This document shows positions 53,545-62,667 of a DNA stretch of 64,000 nucleotides, piece after piece. Source of the DNA: Clostridium ragsdalei P11 (GTDB lineage Bacteria; Bacillota; Clostridia; Clostridiales; Clostridiaceae); NCBI RefSeq assembly GCF_001675165.1, contig NZ_LROS01000007.1:38326-102325 (forward strand), given 5' to 3'. The notes under the pieces were generated by a model, which saw only the letters and a list, made by a program, of their open reading frames with translations, did no database searches and was not told the origin of the DNA. Within the stretch, counting starts at the first letter, position 1. Each line of letters starts with the position of its first letter. Position numbers and translations under genes: made by a program.

Positions 53545-53600
53545 AGAAAGGAGGAGCTGCGTTAAAACTTGTTTTAAGTTTTGCGTGACGTATTTTTATT
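53545..53600 (+). promoter_or_regulatory. clpB translation leader with distant Shine-Dalgarno and hairpin
   Basis: A strong AGAAAGGAGG lies at 53545-53554, but the ATG is at 53601, 46 bases on, with no closer ribosome site and a TGA in frame at 53586. Between them AAAACTT/AAGTTTT (53564-53570, 53575-53581) with flanking GCG/GCG-like pairing forms a hairpin that would shorten the distance when folded. Confidence 0.55.
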
Positions 53601-56198
53601 ATGAACATAGACAAACTTACAATAAAAGTTCAAAATGCAATGAATGAGGCACAACTTACAGCAGTGAGATATAATCATCAACAGGTAGATGTGATTCATA
53701 TGTTTTCAGCTTTAGTGTTTGAGCAAGATGGACTTATTCCAAATATATTTGGAAAGATGTCTGTAAATTTAAAATCTCTGGTAAAGGAAACTAAAGATGT
53801 TTTAGACAGGATGCCTAAAGTGCTAGGAGAAGGAGCACAAAGTTCCTCCGTCTATGCAACTAGAAGATTTGAAGATGTTTTTTTGCAGGCAGAAAAAATA
53901 GCTCAAAAATTCAAAGATTCATATATAAGTGTAGAGCATGTAATGCTTGGTATCATGGAAGTTCACTCTTCTGACGTAGACGGTATACTTAAGAAATTTT
54001 ATATTACAAAGGATGCATTCTTAGAAGCCTTGTCTCAAGTAAGAGGAAATCAAAGGGTTGAAACTCAGGACCCAGAGGGAACTTATGAGGCGCTTGCCAA
54101 GTATGGCAGAAATCTTGTGGAAGAGGCAAAAAAACATAAACTTGATCCTGTAATAGGCAGAGATGAAGAAATAAGAAGAGTTGTTAGAATACTTTCGAGA
54201 AGAACTAAAAATAATCCTGTACTAATAGGTGACCCAGGGGTAGGAAAAACTGCTATAATTGAAGGCTTGGCAGAGAGAATTGTAAGAGGAGATATACCAG
54301 AAGGTTTGAAAAATAAGATAATATTTTCCCTAGACATGGGCGCATTGATTGCTGGCGCCAAATTTAGAGGAGAATTTGAAGAAAGATTAAAGGCAGTATT
54401 AAAAGAAGTACAGAAAAGTGAAGGCAAAATAGTGCTTTTTATAGATGAAATTCACACCATAGTTGGAGCTGGTAAAACTGAAGGTTCTATGGATGCTGGA
54501 AATTTAATAAAACCAATGCTAGCAAGAGGTGAACTGCACTGTATAGGTGCTACTACTTTTGATGAATATAGAAAATATATAGAAAAAGATAAGGCTTTAG
54601 AGCGAAGATTTCAACCTGTGGTTATAGATGAACCTACTGTTCAGGATTCTATTTCTATACTTAGAGGACTTAAGGAGAAATTTGAAATATATCACGGCAT
54701 AAGAATTCATGATTCTGCTATTGTAGCTGCTGCAAAGCTTTCAGATAGATATATAACAGATAGATATCTTCCAGATAAGGCTATAGATTTAATTGATGAG
54801 GCCTGTGCTATGATAAGAACTGAAATTGACAGCATGCCAACTGAAATGGATAATGTTAAGAGAAAAATATTTCAACTTAAGATTGAAAAAGAAGCCCTTT
54901 CCAAAGAAAAAGACACTGCTTCAATGGAAAGACTTAAAGCAGTAGAAAAGGAGCTTAGCAATCTTAAAGATAGTGACAATGAGATGACTGCTAAGTATGA
55001 AAAGGAAAAGGCAAATATAACTGAGGTTAGAAACTTAAAGAAACAGCTGGATGAAGCAAGAGGACAAATTGAAAAAGCAGAGAGAGAATATGATTTAAAT
55101 AAAATTGCAGAATTAAAATATGGTGTTATTCCCAAACTTGAAAGCACTATAGATGAAAAAGAGCAGTCTATTAAAGAAAACAATGAAGCTGCAATGTTAA
55201 AGGAAGAAGTTACAGAACAGGAAATTTCTCAGATAGTATCTAAATGGACTGGAATACCTGTTTCAAAATTGGTAGAAGGAGAAAGACAGAAATTAGTAAA
55301 ATTAGAGGATGAACTTGCAAAGAGAGTTATAGGCCAGAAAGAAGCAGTTACGGCAGTTTCAAATGCTGTACTTAGAGCAAGAGCGGGTATGAAAGATCCT
55401 AAAAGACCAATAGGTTCTTTTATATTTTTAGGACCTACAGGTGTAGGCAAAACTGAACTTGCAAAAACTTTAGCAAGGACATTGTTTGATAGTGAAGAAA
55501 ACATAATAAGAATAGATATGTCAGAGTATATGGAAAAGTATTCTGTTTCGAGACTTATAGGAGCTCCTCCAGGATATGTAGGATATGATGAAGGAGGTCA
55601 GCTTACGGAGGCAGTAAGAAGAAAACCATATAGTGTAATATTATTTGATGAAATAGAAAAGGCCCATGAAGATGTGTTTAATATATTCCTTCAAATATTA
55701 GATGACGGAAGGCTTACTGACAATCAAGGTAAGGTAGTTGACTTTAAAAATTCTATTATAATTATGACTTCTAATATAGGAAGCAGCTATTTATTACAGA
55801 ACAAAAGTAGTAATGGAATAGATAAAGATGTAAGAGACAAAGTAATGAATGATATGAAATTTAAATTTAAGCCTGAATTTTTAAATAGACTAGATGATAT
55901 AATAATGTTTAAGCCCCTAAATACGGAAGAAATTAAATTCATAATAGATATATTCCTAAAGGATATAGAAAATAGGCTTAAGGAGAAAAATATATCTCTA
56001 CAAATAACCCCAAAAGCAAAAGAAGTTATGGCAGAAGAAGGTTATGATCCTGTTTATGGAGCAAGGCCTTTAAAAAGATATATAGAAAACGTTCTGGAAA
56101 CCTCTATTGCAAAGAAGATAATTAATGGAGATATATATACAGGCTGCAGGGTAAGAGTAGATTATGAAGATGATAAATTTAGAATAGAAAAACTATAA
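53601..56198 (+). CDS. clpB: ATP-dependent chaperone ClpB
   Basis: 865 aa, full length. Clp N domain (about 1-145), NBD1 with Walker [10 protein letters not shown] (about 205-213) and Walker [16 protein letters not shown], a coiled-coil middle domain (about 410-525), the ClpB-specific feature, and NBD2 with [15 protein letters not shown] (about 611-625) and [15 protein letters not shown]. The C-terminus [20 protein letters not shown] is typical. With DnaK it rescues aggregated proteins after heat stress. No CIRCE or CtsR-type heptad operator was recognised upstream; instead there is an IR3 element and a long translation leader. Confidence 0.95.
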   Translation: MNIDKLTIKVQNAMNEAQLTAVRYNHQQVDVIHMFSALVFEQDGLIPNIFGKMSVNLKSLVKETKDVLDRMPKVLGEGAQSSSVYATRRFEDVFLQAEKIAQKFKDSYISVEHVMLGIMEVHSSDVDGILKKFYITKDAFLEALSQVRGNQRVETQDPEGTYEALAKYGRNLVEEAKKHKLDPVIGRDEEIRRVVRILSRRTKNNPVLIGDPGVGKTAIIEGLAERIVRGDIPEGLKNKIIFSLDMGALIAGAKFRGEFEERLKAVLKEVQKSEGKIVLFIDEIHTIVGAGKTEGSMDAGNLIKPMLARGELHCIGATTFDEYRKYIEKDKALERRFQPVVIDEPTVQDSISILRGLKEKFEIYHGIRIHDSAIVAAAKLSDRYITDRYLPDKAIDLIDEACAMIRTEIDSMPTEMDNVKRKIFQLKIEKEALSKEKDTASMERLKAVEKELSNLKDSDNEMTAKYEKEKANITEVRNLKKQLDEARGQIEKAEREYDLNKIAELKYGVIPKLESTIDEKEQSIKENNEAAMLKEEVTEQEISQIVSKWTGIPVSKLVEGERQKLVKLEDELAKRVIGQKEAVTAVSNAVLRARAGMKDPKRPIGSFIFLGPTGVGKTELAKTLARTLFDSEENIIRIDMSEYMEKYSVSRLIGAPPGYVGYDEGGQLTEAVRRKPYSVILFDEIEKAHEDVFNIFLQILDDGRLTDNQGKVVDFKNSIIIMTSNIGSSYLLQNKSSNGIDKDVRDKVMNDMKFKFKPEFLNRLDDIIMFKPLNTEEIKFIIDIFLKDIENRLKEKNISLQITPKAKEVMAEEGYDPVYGARPLKRYIENVLETSIAKKIINGDIYTGCRVRVDYEDDKFRIEKL

Positions 56199-56258
56199 TT
56201 ATTTATTGAAATAAAGGTTACCATATATGATAGAAGATTAAAAAAGAGGGTGTTTTTT

Positions 56259-57065
56259 ATGAAAAAACCTGTCTATTCAATCATATATGGTATTTTTATC
56301 TATTTATTTGTAATTGCTTGTATAAGTTTAATATATAAATGGGATTGTGTAAAATATAATTTTACGGGAGAGAGAAAAAATATTGTTTTAGCTAAAGATA
56401 ATGCACCGACGTATTCTAAAGAAGTATTCTTAACTTTTGATGATGGCCCTTCTATAAACAACACTACAAAGATAGTAAACATATTACAACAAAATGGAGT
56501 AAAAGCCACTTTTTTTATAGTAGGTGAAAAGGCGAAAGAAAATCCTTCTATATTAAAGCAGCTAAGTGACAGCGGCATGAGTATAGGAGTACATACATAT
56601 TCGCATAATTATAAAGAGATGTACAGCAGTTTAGATGCATACTTAGAGGATTTTCAAGTTTGTAAAAATATAATAAAGAATATAACGGGAAAAGATTCTA
56701 TAGTATTTGTGAGGCTTCCAGGTGGGTCAGATAACTTAGCAGCAAGTGTAAGCAATTTAAATATTATAAAGAAGACTTTAAAGGGAAACGGAATGAAATA
56801 TGTAGATTGGAACGTGGTCTCAGGAGATGCAGATAAACGTTTTGTGTCCAAAGATATTATAAAGCAAAATGTAATAGATGGATGCAAGAATAAAAAAATT
56901 GCAGTAGTTTTGATGCATGATTCTTACTATAAAACTTCTACAGTAGAAGCACTGCCGGACATTATAAGTTATTTAAAAAAAGAAGGTTTTGTTTTTAGAA
57001 CTTTTGATGGCATAACTTTAGAGGAAGAGTTTAGAATGACAGATAAAGGAATTATTAATAGATGA
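56259..57065 (+). CDS. Polysaccharide deacetylase (NodB family)
   Basis: 268 aa from ATG 56259; the in-frame GTG 56250 is part of the ribosome site AGAGGGTG. One N-terminal membrane anchor (about 7-25), then the NodB domain: FLTFDDGPS (about 62-70, catalytic base Asp and metal Asp), HTYSHNY (about 120-126, metal-binding His), FVRLPGGSDN (about 154-163, with the usual Arg-Pro-Pro-type motif altered to RLPGGS) and VLMHDSY (about 226-232). It deacetylates cell-wall glycan such as peptidoglycan GlcNAc outside the cell. It stands alone. Confidence 0.9.
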   Translation: MKKPVYSIIYGIFIYLFVIACISLIYKWDCVKYNFTGERKNIVLAKDNAPTYSKEVFLTFDDGPSINNTTKIVNILQQNGVKATFFIVGEKAKENPSILKQLSDSGMSIGVHTYSHNYKEMYSSLDAYLEDFQVCKNIIKNITGKDSIVFVRLPGGSDNLAASVSNLNIIKKTLKGNGMKYVDWNVVSGDADKRFVSKDIIKQNVIDGCKNKKIAVVLMHDSYYKTSTVEALPDIISYLKKEGFVFRTFDGITLEEEFRMTDKGIINR

Positions 57066-57074
57066 CTAAAATTA

Positions 57075-57335
57075 TAGAGAGTTTCTAAGTAGAAAGTTTA
57101 CTTATACCAGCCATATACTAACAAAAATCATCACACTAAAAACTTTTTATGAGTCTAAAGTTCGGCATTTTGAAAATCTAAAGAAGCTTATATAAACTCG
57201 TACCTCAGACATATATAAGCTTCTAAGATTTTCTAAAATACCTCACTAAGACTTATAAAAAAAGTTTTTAAGTGTGATTTCCGTTTTGTTAGTATATTTT
57301 ATGTATAAGTTAAAATTTCAATTAGAATCATTCAT
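57075..57335 (+). repeat. IR2 element, copy d (diverged stem, conserved loop)
   Basis: The inner stem GAAGCTTATATA (57183-57194) / TATATAAGCTTC (57212-57223) is unrelated to the AGGACTTTTGAA stem of copies b and e but equally perfect, and carries the same loop AACTCGTACCTCAGACA. Outer arms (AAAACTTTTTATGAGTC with AGACTTATAAAAAAAGTTTT) also differ from other copies while remaining complementary. Confidence 0.85.
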
Positions 57336-57374
57336 ATAAATAGTTAAGGGTGCAATTAAATTTTACAATATATA

Positions 57375-57640
57375 TAGGTTTTCTAACTAAAAAATCAACT
57401 TATACGCAGGCATATTTTTACAATAATGAAGTTCTTTTAAATATTTTGCATATAAGTCTTAGTAGGAAATTTGTTAAAAAACTAAGGACTTTTGAATTGT
57501 TTGAGGTACGAGTTTTCAAAAGTCCTTAAGTTTTTACAAATTTTCTACTTAGACTTATCAAAATATTTAATGAACTGAAGGTTGTAAAAAATATCCGGAG
57601 TATAAGTTGATTTTCCGTTTAGAAACTCTACATGAAGATG
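57375..57640 (-). repeat. IR2 element, copy e
   Basis: Opposite orientation: loop TTGTTTGAGGTACGAGTT flanked by AGGACTTTTGAA and TTCAAAAGTCCT, with outer arms TTCTAACTAAAAAATCAACT and ATAAGTTGATTTTCCGTTTA. Together with copy d it fills the 580-base convergent gap between the deacetylase and gatD genes; nothing else was found there. Confidence 0.87.
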
Positions 57641-57644
57641 TAAA

Positions 57645-58379
57645 TTAATTAGATTTAGTTTTGGTTTCTCTTTCCATTATAAATTTTTTAGCATTTAATT
57701 CTAAGGTATCATCTAAAGGGTCAAGTTTTGTATCACCATATTTTTTAGAAATAGCTGTAGATATAAATCTATCTGCTAATTCAGGATTTTTAGAAAGGAG
57801 AGAACCGTGAAAATAGGTGCAAAAACAATTTTTGTATATGCAGCCTTCGTATCCATCTTCTCCGTTATTACCATAACCTACAATTACTTTTCCAAGAGGT
57901 TCTAAATCTCCTATATAAGTTCTTCCGGAATGATTTTCAAAGCCTACATAAGTTTCTTTAAATTTTTCATTATATATAACTGTATTTCCTATAAACCTAT
58001 TGCTGCCGCCTTCTGTATATATATTAAGTACATCAAGACCTGGCAACTTTTGGCCATCGGGTGTAGAATAGTATTTTCCAAGAAGCTGATAGCCTCCACA
58101 AATTGATAAAAATACTTTACCCTCTTCAATGTAACTTACGATGCCTTCTCTTTTATTTTTGACAAGGTCCTCCGATACTATGGACTGTTCATAGTCCTGA
58201 CCACCACCAAAAAGAGTTATGTCATATTTAGAGCTGTCAAAGGGATCTCCAAGAGATATATTAAATACATTTATATCTATACCCCGCTGCTGTGCTCTAT
58301 ATTTTAATATGAGTATATTTCCTAAATCTCCGTATACATTTAATAAATCAGGATATAAGTGACATATGTTTAATTCCAT
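57645..58379 (-). CDS. gatD: Lipid II isoglutaminyl synthase subunit GatD
   Basis: 244 aa class I glutamine amidotransferase of the CobB/CobQ type. Catalytic Cys in FLSICGGYQLLGKYY (about 91-105, nucleophile elbow) and His in TYFHGSLLSKNPELADRFI (about 186-204). FENHSGRTYIGD is a GatD hallmark. It supplies ammonia from glutamine to MurT, which amidates the D-Glu of lipid II to D-isoglutamine in peptidoglycan precursors. It lies 30 bases downstream of murT, as in other Firmicutes. Confidence 0.93.
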   Translation of the reverse strand: MELNICHLYPDLLNVYGDLGNILILKYRAQQRGIDINVFNISLGDPFDSSKYDITLFGGGQDYEQSIVSEDLVKNKREGIVSYIEEGKVFLSICGGYQLLGKYYSTPDGQKLPGLDVLNIYTEGGSNRFIGNTVIYNEKFKETYVGFENHSGRTYIGDLEPLGKVIVGYGNNGEDGYEGCIYKNCFCTYFHGSLLSKNPELADRFISTAISKKYGDTKLDPLDDTLELNAKKFIMERETKTKSN

Positions 58380-58409
58380 TTTAGATACACTCCCTATTAC
58401 TCCAATATT

Positions 58410-59777
58410 TTACCACAGCTTTTTGATATATCCCTTGAAATTGAGAAATTTCCTGAAAGTTATCATGGCAGTATAAGTGGCTAATACATATACTGTATTT
58501 GATTTACAACTTTTTACTTCATCAATTAGATTTTCATAGTGCTTACAAATTATAAAGTTATCTTGAGGTAATCCTGCTACCTTCAATCTTACAGCCATGT
58601 CATAAAGCCTTATACCTGAAATCATTATTTTATCTATATCCAGTGAAGAAAGCTTTTCAAAATTTACGTCCCATATCCAGGATACATCCCTTCCATCTGC
58701 ATAATTGTCATTTAGAAGTACAGCTAGGTTAAAGGTCCTATTGTCAAGGCTTAAAGTATTTATAGCTTGATCATAACCAGCAGGATTTTTTACTAAGATG
58801 ATTTTAACTTCTTTACCTTCTATATTTATGACTTCCTGTCTTCCAAAACTACTCTTCTGCTTTTTTAGAGAATCATATATACAGGAAGTAGATATTCCAC
58901 AAACCATTGCTATAGAATAAGCACATAGGGCATTATACATATTATATGTACCTGGTTGATTTATATAATATTCCTTCTCATTAATTACTACTAATGATCC
59001 ATCTGGAGTTTGATCTTTTATTTCATCTAAAGTATAATCCAATTCAGGTCTTTTATATCCACATTTTTCACAGTAGTAATCGCCCAAATGATTATATGTA
59101 AGAAAATTATATTTGTATGGATTTTTGCATTTCTTACAGAACTTAGCGTCTGCATTAGTATCTACTTTTTTTCTATTTGTTGGAGAACAGTTAAATCCAT
59201 AATAAATAGTTCTATTTGGTAAATTTAGATCTCCAAGAAGAGATTCATCTCCATTGAGTATTAAATTTGAAAGAGGTACTTTTTTGATACCTTTTAGGAT
59301 TTTGTTTAATGTAGTGTAAACTTCTCCATATCTGTCAAGTTGATCTCTAAATAAGTTTGTTACAGTTATAATTTCTGGAGTTATATAATCTGTAAATAAA
59401 GGAACATTTGCTTCATCACACTCTATAACTGCATAGTTTGTCTCACTACATTTTTTAAACGAATAATTTTCTATAAAACATGAAACTATACCTGTCAGCA
59501 TATTTGCACCTGTATTGTTCGTAATTACACGTTTTTTCCCATCCTTTAGCATGTTGTAGACCATACTTGTAGTTGTAGTTTTACCATTTGTACCTGTTAT
59601 AAGTATAATTTTATAATCCTTACATATGGTTTTAAGAATATTCTTATCTAATTTTAAAGCAACTTTTCCAGGAAAATTACTTCCTCCTTTAAATAAAAAT
59701 TTTGATAATTTTATTACGATCTTGGAAATAATAATACTAAAAAAAGATTTTATGTTAATTTTTAACACCACCTTCAA
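58410..59777 (-). CDS. murT: Lipid II isoglutaminyl synthase subunit MurT
   Basis: About 455 aa. Mur-ligase ATP motif ITGTNGKTTTTSMVYNML (about 59-76) and a four-Cys zinc ribbon CKKCKNPY ... CEKCGY (about 214-241), which distinguishes MurT from MurC/D/E/F, followed by the DUF1727 C-terminal domain (LLNDNYADGRDVSWIWDVNF, about 350-369). It activates D-Glu of lipid II for amidation with GatD. The start is uncertain: TTG 59777 is the longest, but GAAGGTGG lies just inside it, so a GTG or ATT a few codons later may be the true start. Confidence 0.93.
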   Translation of the reverse strand: MKVVLKINIKSFFSIIISKIVIKLSKFLFKGGSNFPGKVALKLDKNILKTICKDYKIILITGTNGKTTTTSMVYNMLKDGKKRVITNNTGANMLTGIVSCFIENYSFKKCSETNYAVIECDEANVPLFTDYITPEIITVTNLFRDQLDRYGEVYTTLNKILKGIKKVPLSNLILNGDESLLGDLNLPNRTIYYGFNCSPTNRKKVDTNADAKFCKKCKNPYKYNFLTYNHLGDYYCEKCGYKRPELDYTLDEIKDQTPDGSLVVINEKEYYINQPGTYNMYNALCAYSIAMVCGISTSCIYDSLKKQKSSFGRQEVINIEGKEVKIILVKNPAGYDQAINTLSLDNRTFNLAVLLNDNYADGRDVSWIWDVNFEKLSSLDIDKIMISGIRLYDMAVRLKVAGLPQDNFIICKHYENLIDEVKSCKSNTVYVLATYTAMITFRKFLNFKGYIKKLW

Positions 59778-60007
59778 CTTAAGTAAAGCGTTTGTTTATT
59801 TACTTTACATATTGTTTGTCATAAGTCTATAGGCTCTAAATTTAAGATTAAAGTCTATTATAGTACACAACAAATACACGAGCAAGTAAATAACTCTTAA
59901 TATTATAATACAATATTATAATTTTTACATTAAAAAGTTGTAAATTTACTGCATTTCTTAGACTGAATAATAGAATGTGGGAATAAACATTCAAAGCAAT
60001 GTATGGT
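59778..60007. other. Divergent gap upstream of murT-gatD
   Basis: AT-rich. It should contain the murT promoter; TTTACTTTACATATTG and TATAATACAATATTATAATT (about 59908-59927) are present without a clear -35/-10 pair. No ORF with a ribosome site was seen. Confidence 0.4.
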
Positions 60008-60188
60008 TTATCCGATTGCTACCATTGCTAACACCCCCATCGCACACAGCGAAAGCGACTATCACCGAATCAAAGATTTGGAATATCTGCTTTTCTTCAA
60101 AGTGGGGGATAAGTACTGCTACGCACCTGGATAAGTTCTTACCCTAAAGTATAATGTATTCTAGTGCTAAAGACACTAAGAATACTGT
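60007..60188 (+). repeat. IR3 structured element, copy E (expanded, pckA upstream)
   Basis: TTATCC (60008-60013) and GGATAA (60129-60134) close the first unit as in other copies, and CACCCCCAT pairs with AAGTGGGGGAT, but the hairpin between them has grown to about 70 bases with inner pairing CGCACACAGCGAAAGCG. A second hairpin (TATTCTAGTG around CTAAAGA with CACTAAGAATA) follows. It lies about 300 bases before pckA. Confidence 0.75.
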
Positions 60189-60491
60189 TAAAATTATAAT
60201 ATAAAGGCATAGTTAAATAAGTTATAATATGGAAACAGTTTACCAAGTAGTTTTGCAAGTTTAAACAAGTAAAAATTCATTATGAACCTAACTTATAAAT
60301 AAAAAGTATAGCTTATATTGAAAAATACATAGAATTAATATAGTACATATAAAAATACACAAAGTATATAATGTATTATTACAGGTATAATATATAAAAT
60401 ACTTTATAATTAAATTTAAAATAATTTTTTTATTGCATTTTTCTATAAATGGTGTAATATATAAATATAAACTAATTTAGGGGGAAACATC
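60189..60491 (+). other. pckA upstream region
   Basis: About 300 AT-rich bases without a gene. Several TATAAT-like boxes (e.g. TATAATATATAAA at about 60387-60399 and ATGGTGTAATATATAAATAT near 60449) could serve pckA, but no pair with a good -35 stands out. The ribosome site is AGGGGGAAAC. Confidence 0.4.
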
Positions 60492-62060
60492 ATGAACATT
60501 GACTTATCATATTTGAATATTAATAAATATAGAAATATGTATAAAAATTTATCACCATCGGAATTAACGGAATTTTCAATTAAAAGGGGAGAAGGATTTT
60601 TATCAAATAAGGGAGCTCTTATGATTAATACTGGAAAGTATACAGGAAGATCTCCTAAAGATAGATTTATAGTTAATCAAGAAAGCATTAGGAACAAAAT
60701 AAACTGGGGAAATGTAAATCTTTCTATAGAAGAAGATATTTTTAATAAAATGTATGATAAGATTTTAAATTATATAAGTGATAAAGACATTTTTGTGTTT
60801 GATGGATTTGTTGGAGCTTTAAAAAAATATACCCTTCCTATAAGAGTAATATGCGAAAGAGCATCCCAGGCGTTGTTTGCAAATCAATTGTTTAGAAGGC
60901 CAACGGAGGAGGATTTAAAGTGTTTTACTCCTGAATTTAATATTATATCGGTACCTGGATTTAAAGCTAAGGGGAAAGAGGACGGTTTAAATTCAGATGC
61001 CTTTATTTTAGTAAATTTTGATAAAAAAATTATATTAATAGGGGGAACCAGTTACTCGGGAGAAATAAAAAAATCAGTATTTTCAGTAATGAACTTTTTG
61101 CTTCCACAAAAAGGGGTCATGCCTATGCACTGTTCTGCTAATATAGGACAAGACAATAAAACTTGCTTATTTTTTGGGTTGTCAGGAACAGGAAAAACCA
61201 CTTTATCAGCAGATGGTGAAAGAAGATTAATTGGTGATGACGAACATGGATGGTCTAATGAAGGTGTATTTAATTTTGAGGGTGGATGTTATGCTAAAAC
61301 TATAAGGCTTGATAAGGAAAAGGAAAGCCAGATATACAATGCCATAAAATTTGGAACTGTAGTTGAAAATGTAGTGGCAGATGAGAATAGGGTACCTGAT
61401 TATAATGATGGTAGGTATACTGAAAATACAAGGGCAGCATATCCTATAAATTATATAGATAATATAGAAGAAAGCGGTGTAGGAGGAAATCCAGAGACTA
61501 TAATATTTTTAACTGCAGATGCTTTTGGTGTAATGCCACCTATATCAAGACTTTCTAAAGAAGCAGCAATGTATCACTTTATGTCTGGATATACCAGCAA
61601 GATAGCTGGAACTGAAAGAGGAATAATTGAACCTCAAGCTACTTTTTCCTCTTGCTTTGGTGAACCTTTTATGTTAATGAATCCTGCTGTCTATGCAAAG
61701 CTGTTAGGCGAAAGAATAGACAAGTATAACACCCAGGTATATTTAGTGAATACTGGATGGCTATCTGGAGGATATGGAAATGGAGATAGAATAAAACTTT
61801 CCTATACAAGAACTATGATTAGAGAAGCTTTGAAAGGAAAATTCAAAGATGTTGATTTTGTGGAACATCCTGTGTTTAAAGTAATGATGCCTACAAGATG
61901 TCCAGGTGTACCTGATGAAATATTAAACCCTAGAAATACATGGCAAGATAAAGAAGCGTATGATGAGACAGCGAGAAAGCTGGCAATGAAGTTTAGTAAA
62001 AACTTTGAGAAGTTTAAAGATGTTTCCGAAGATATAGCAAAAGCTGGACCTGAAGTTTAA
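60492..62060 (+). CDS. pckA: Phosphoenolpyruvate carboxykinase (ATP)
   Basis: 522 aa, normal for the ATP-dependent enzyme. Signatures: TGKYTGRSPKDRFIV (about 47-61), AFILVNFD, GGTSYSGEIKKSVFSVMNF (about 184-202), the P-loop GLSGTGKTTLSAD (about 232-244) with metal-binding GDDEHGWSNEGVFNFEGGCY (about 250-269), and ENTRAAYPINYI. It interconverts oxaloacetate and PEP: gluconeogenesis in growth on C1 or short-chain substrates, or oxaloacetate formation with ATP gain under high CO2. The gene is monocistronic, with a long leader containing IR3 copy E. Confidence 0.96.
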   Translation: MNIDLSYLNINKYRNMYKNLSPSELTEFSIKRGEGFLSNKGALMINTGKYTGRSPKDRFIVNQESIRNKINWGNVNLSIEEDIFNKMYDKILNYISDKDIFVFDGFVGALKKYTLPIRVICERASQALFANQLFRRPTEEDLKCFTPEFNIISVPGFKAKGKEDGLNSDAFILVNFDKKIILIGGTSYSGEIKKSVFSVMNFLLPQKGVMPMHCSANIGQDNKTCLFFGLSGTGKTTLSADGERRLIGDDEHGWSNEGVFNFEGGCYAKTIRLDKEKESQIYNAIKFGTVVENVVADENRVPDYNDGRYTENTRAAYPINYIDNIEESGVGGNPETIIFLTADAFGVMPPISRLSKEAAMYHFMSGYTSKIAGTERGIIEPQATFSSCFGEPFMLMNPAVYAKLLGERIDKYNTQVYLVNTGWLSGGYGNGDRIKLSYTRTMIREALKGKFKDVDFVEHPVFKVMMPTRCPGVPDEILNPRNTWQDKEAYDETARKLAMKFSKNFEKFKDVSEDIAKAGPEV

Positions 62061-62368
62061 ATTATTTATTGTAGAATAAACTTTCGCACATATAAAATTT
62101 TGACTTAATATAAAAAAATTACGACCGTAATTTTTTAAAGAATAAAGTTCAAATATCAAATAAGGATAATTTTCTTCCTAACGTCAGAAAATATTAAAAT
62201 TATAGATTTCTTGAGGTACGATGGAAATCATCTTTATCTGTTCTTTGTTATTTCAACTTTGCTATTTTCAAAAGCTTTGTTTAGCAATTTTTTAAAATTG
62301 CTAAAGTTGAGTTATAGATAATCTAAGTGAAATTTATATAGAAATATTTATTTAATAGTACAAAAAAT
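62061..62368. repeat. IR1-related degenerate element
   Basis: The 310 bases after pckA show the plan of IR1 without close identity: outer ends AAACTTTCGCACATATAA and TGCTAAAGTTGAGTTATA, an inner TTACGACCGTAA hairpin, GGATAATTTTCTTCC with ACGTCAGAAAAT, and a short GATTTC/GAAATC hairpin around TTGAGGTACGATG at about 62207-62231, which recalls the IR2 loop. It may be a hybrid or an old copy. Confidence 0.55.
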
Positions 62369-62415
62369 AGGATTTGGTGATGAGGTGATTTTATTTTCAT
62401 CACTAAATCCTTTAT
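62369..62415 (+). terminator. Terminator preceding IR3 copy F
   Basis: AGGATTTGGTGATGA (62369-62383) pairs with TCATCACTAAATCCT (62397-62411), one G-U, followed by TTATTTAT that merges with the start of IR3. Confidence 0.85.
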
Positions 62416-62552
62416 TTATCCGATGACTACCTGCTCTAATACTCCCACTTCTCCAAGTGTACGTTGCGAGCAGCTGTGTCCCTGGATAACGATTTCTAAG
62501 CATCAGATGGAGTCAAAACTCCATCTGATGCTTAGAAGTCTGTTTATATATG
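62415..62552 (+). repeat. IR3 structured element, copy F (uppP leader)
   Basis: TTATCC (62416-62421) with GGATAA (62484-62489); CTGCTC with GAGCAG; the central hairpin is degraded (CCCACTTCTCCAAGTG then TACG). The second unit is a perfect 20-bp stem: 62494-62513 with 62518-62537, loop CAAA, arms starting TTCTAAGCATCAG. It ends GTCTGTTTATAT. It lies about 115 bases before the uppP start. Confidence 0.88.
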
Positions 62553-62667
62553 AAATAAAAGATAATTTTACTTATGTAACAAATTATTAATAATATATAT
62601 GCTGTGAAAAAGCTTACGGTAATAGTATAATAATACTTGTTTATAAATTTAATAGGGAGTGAAGTTA

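Noticed and set aside
53341..53600. CIRCE operator ahead of clpB
   Set aside because: GTGCTTCAGCACTTAG looks like part of CIRCE, but the consensus TTAGCACTC with nine-base spacer and inverted copy is absent; the motif belongs to a hairpin within IR3 copy D.
786..62552. CRISPR array
   Set aside because: The repeats are long, palindromic, far apart and irregular; no regular short-repeat/spacer pattern or cas gene is present.
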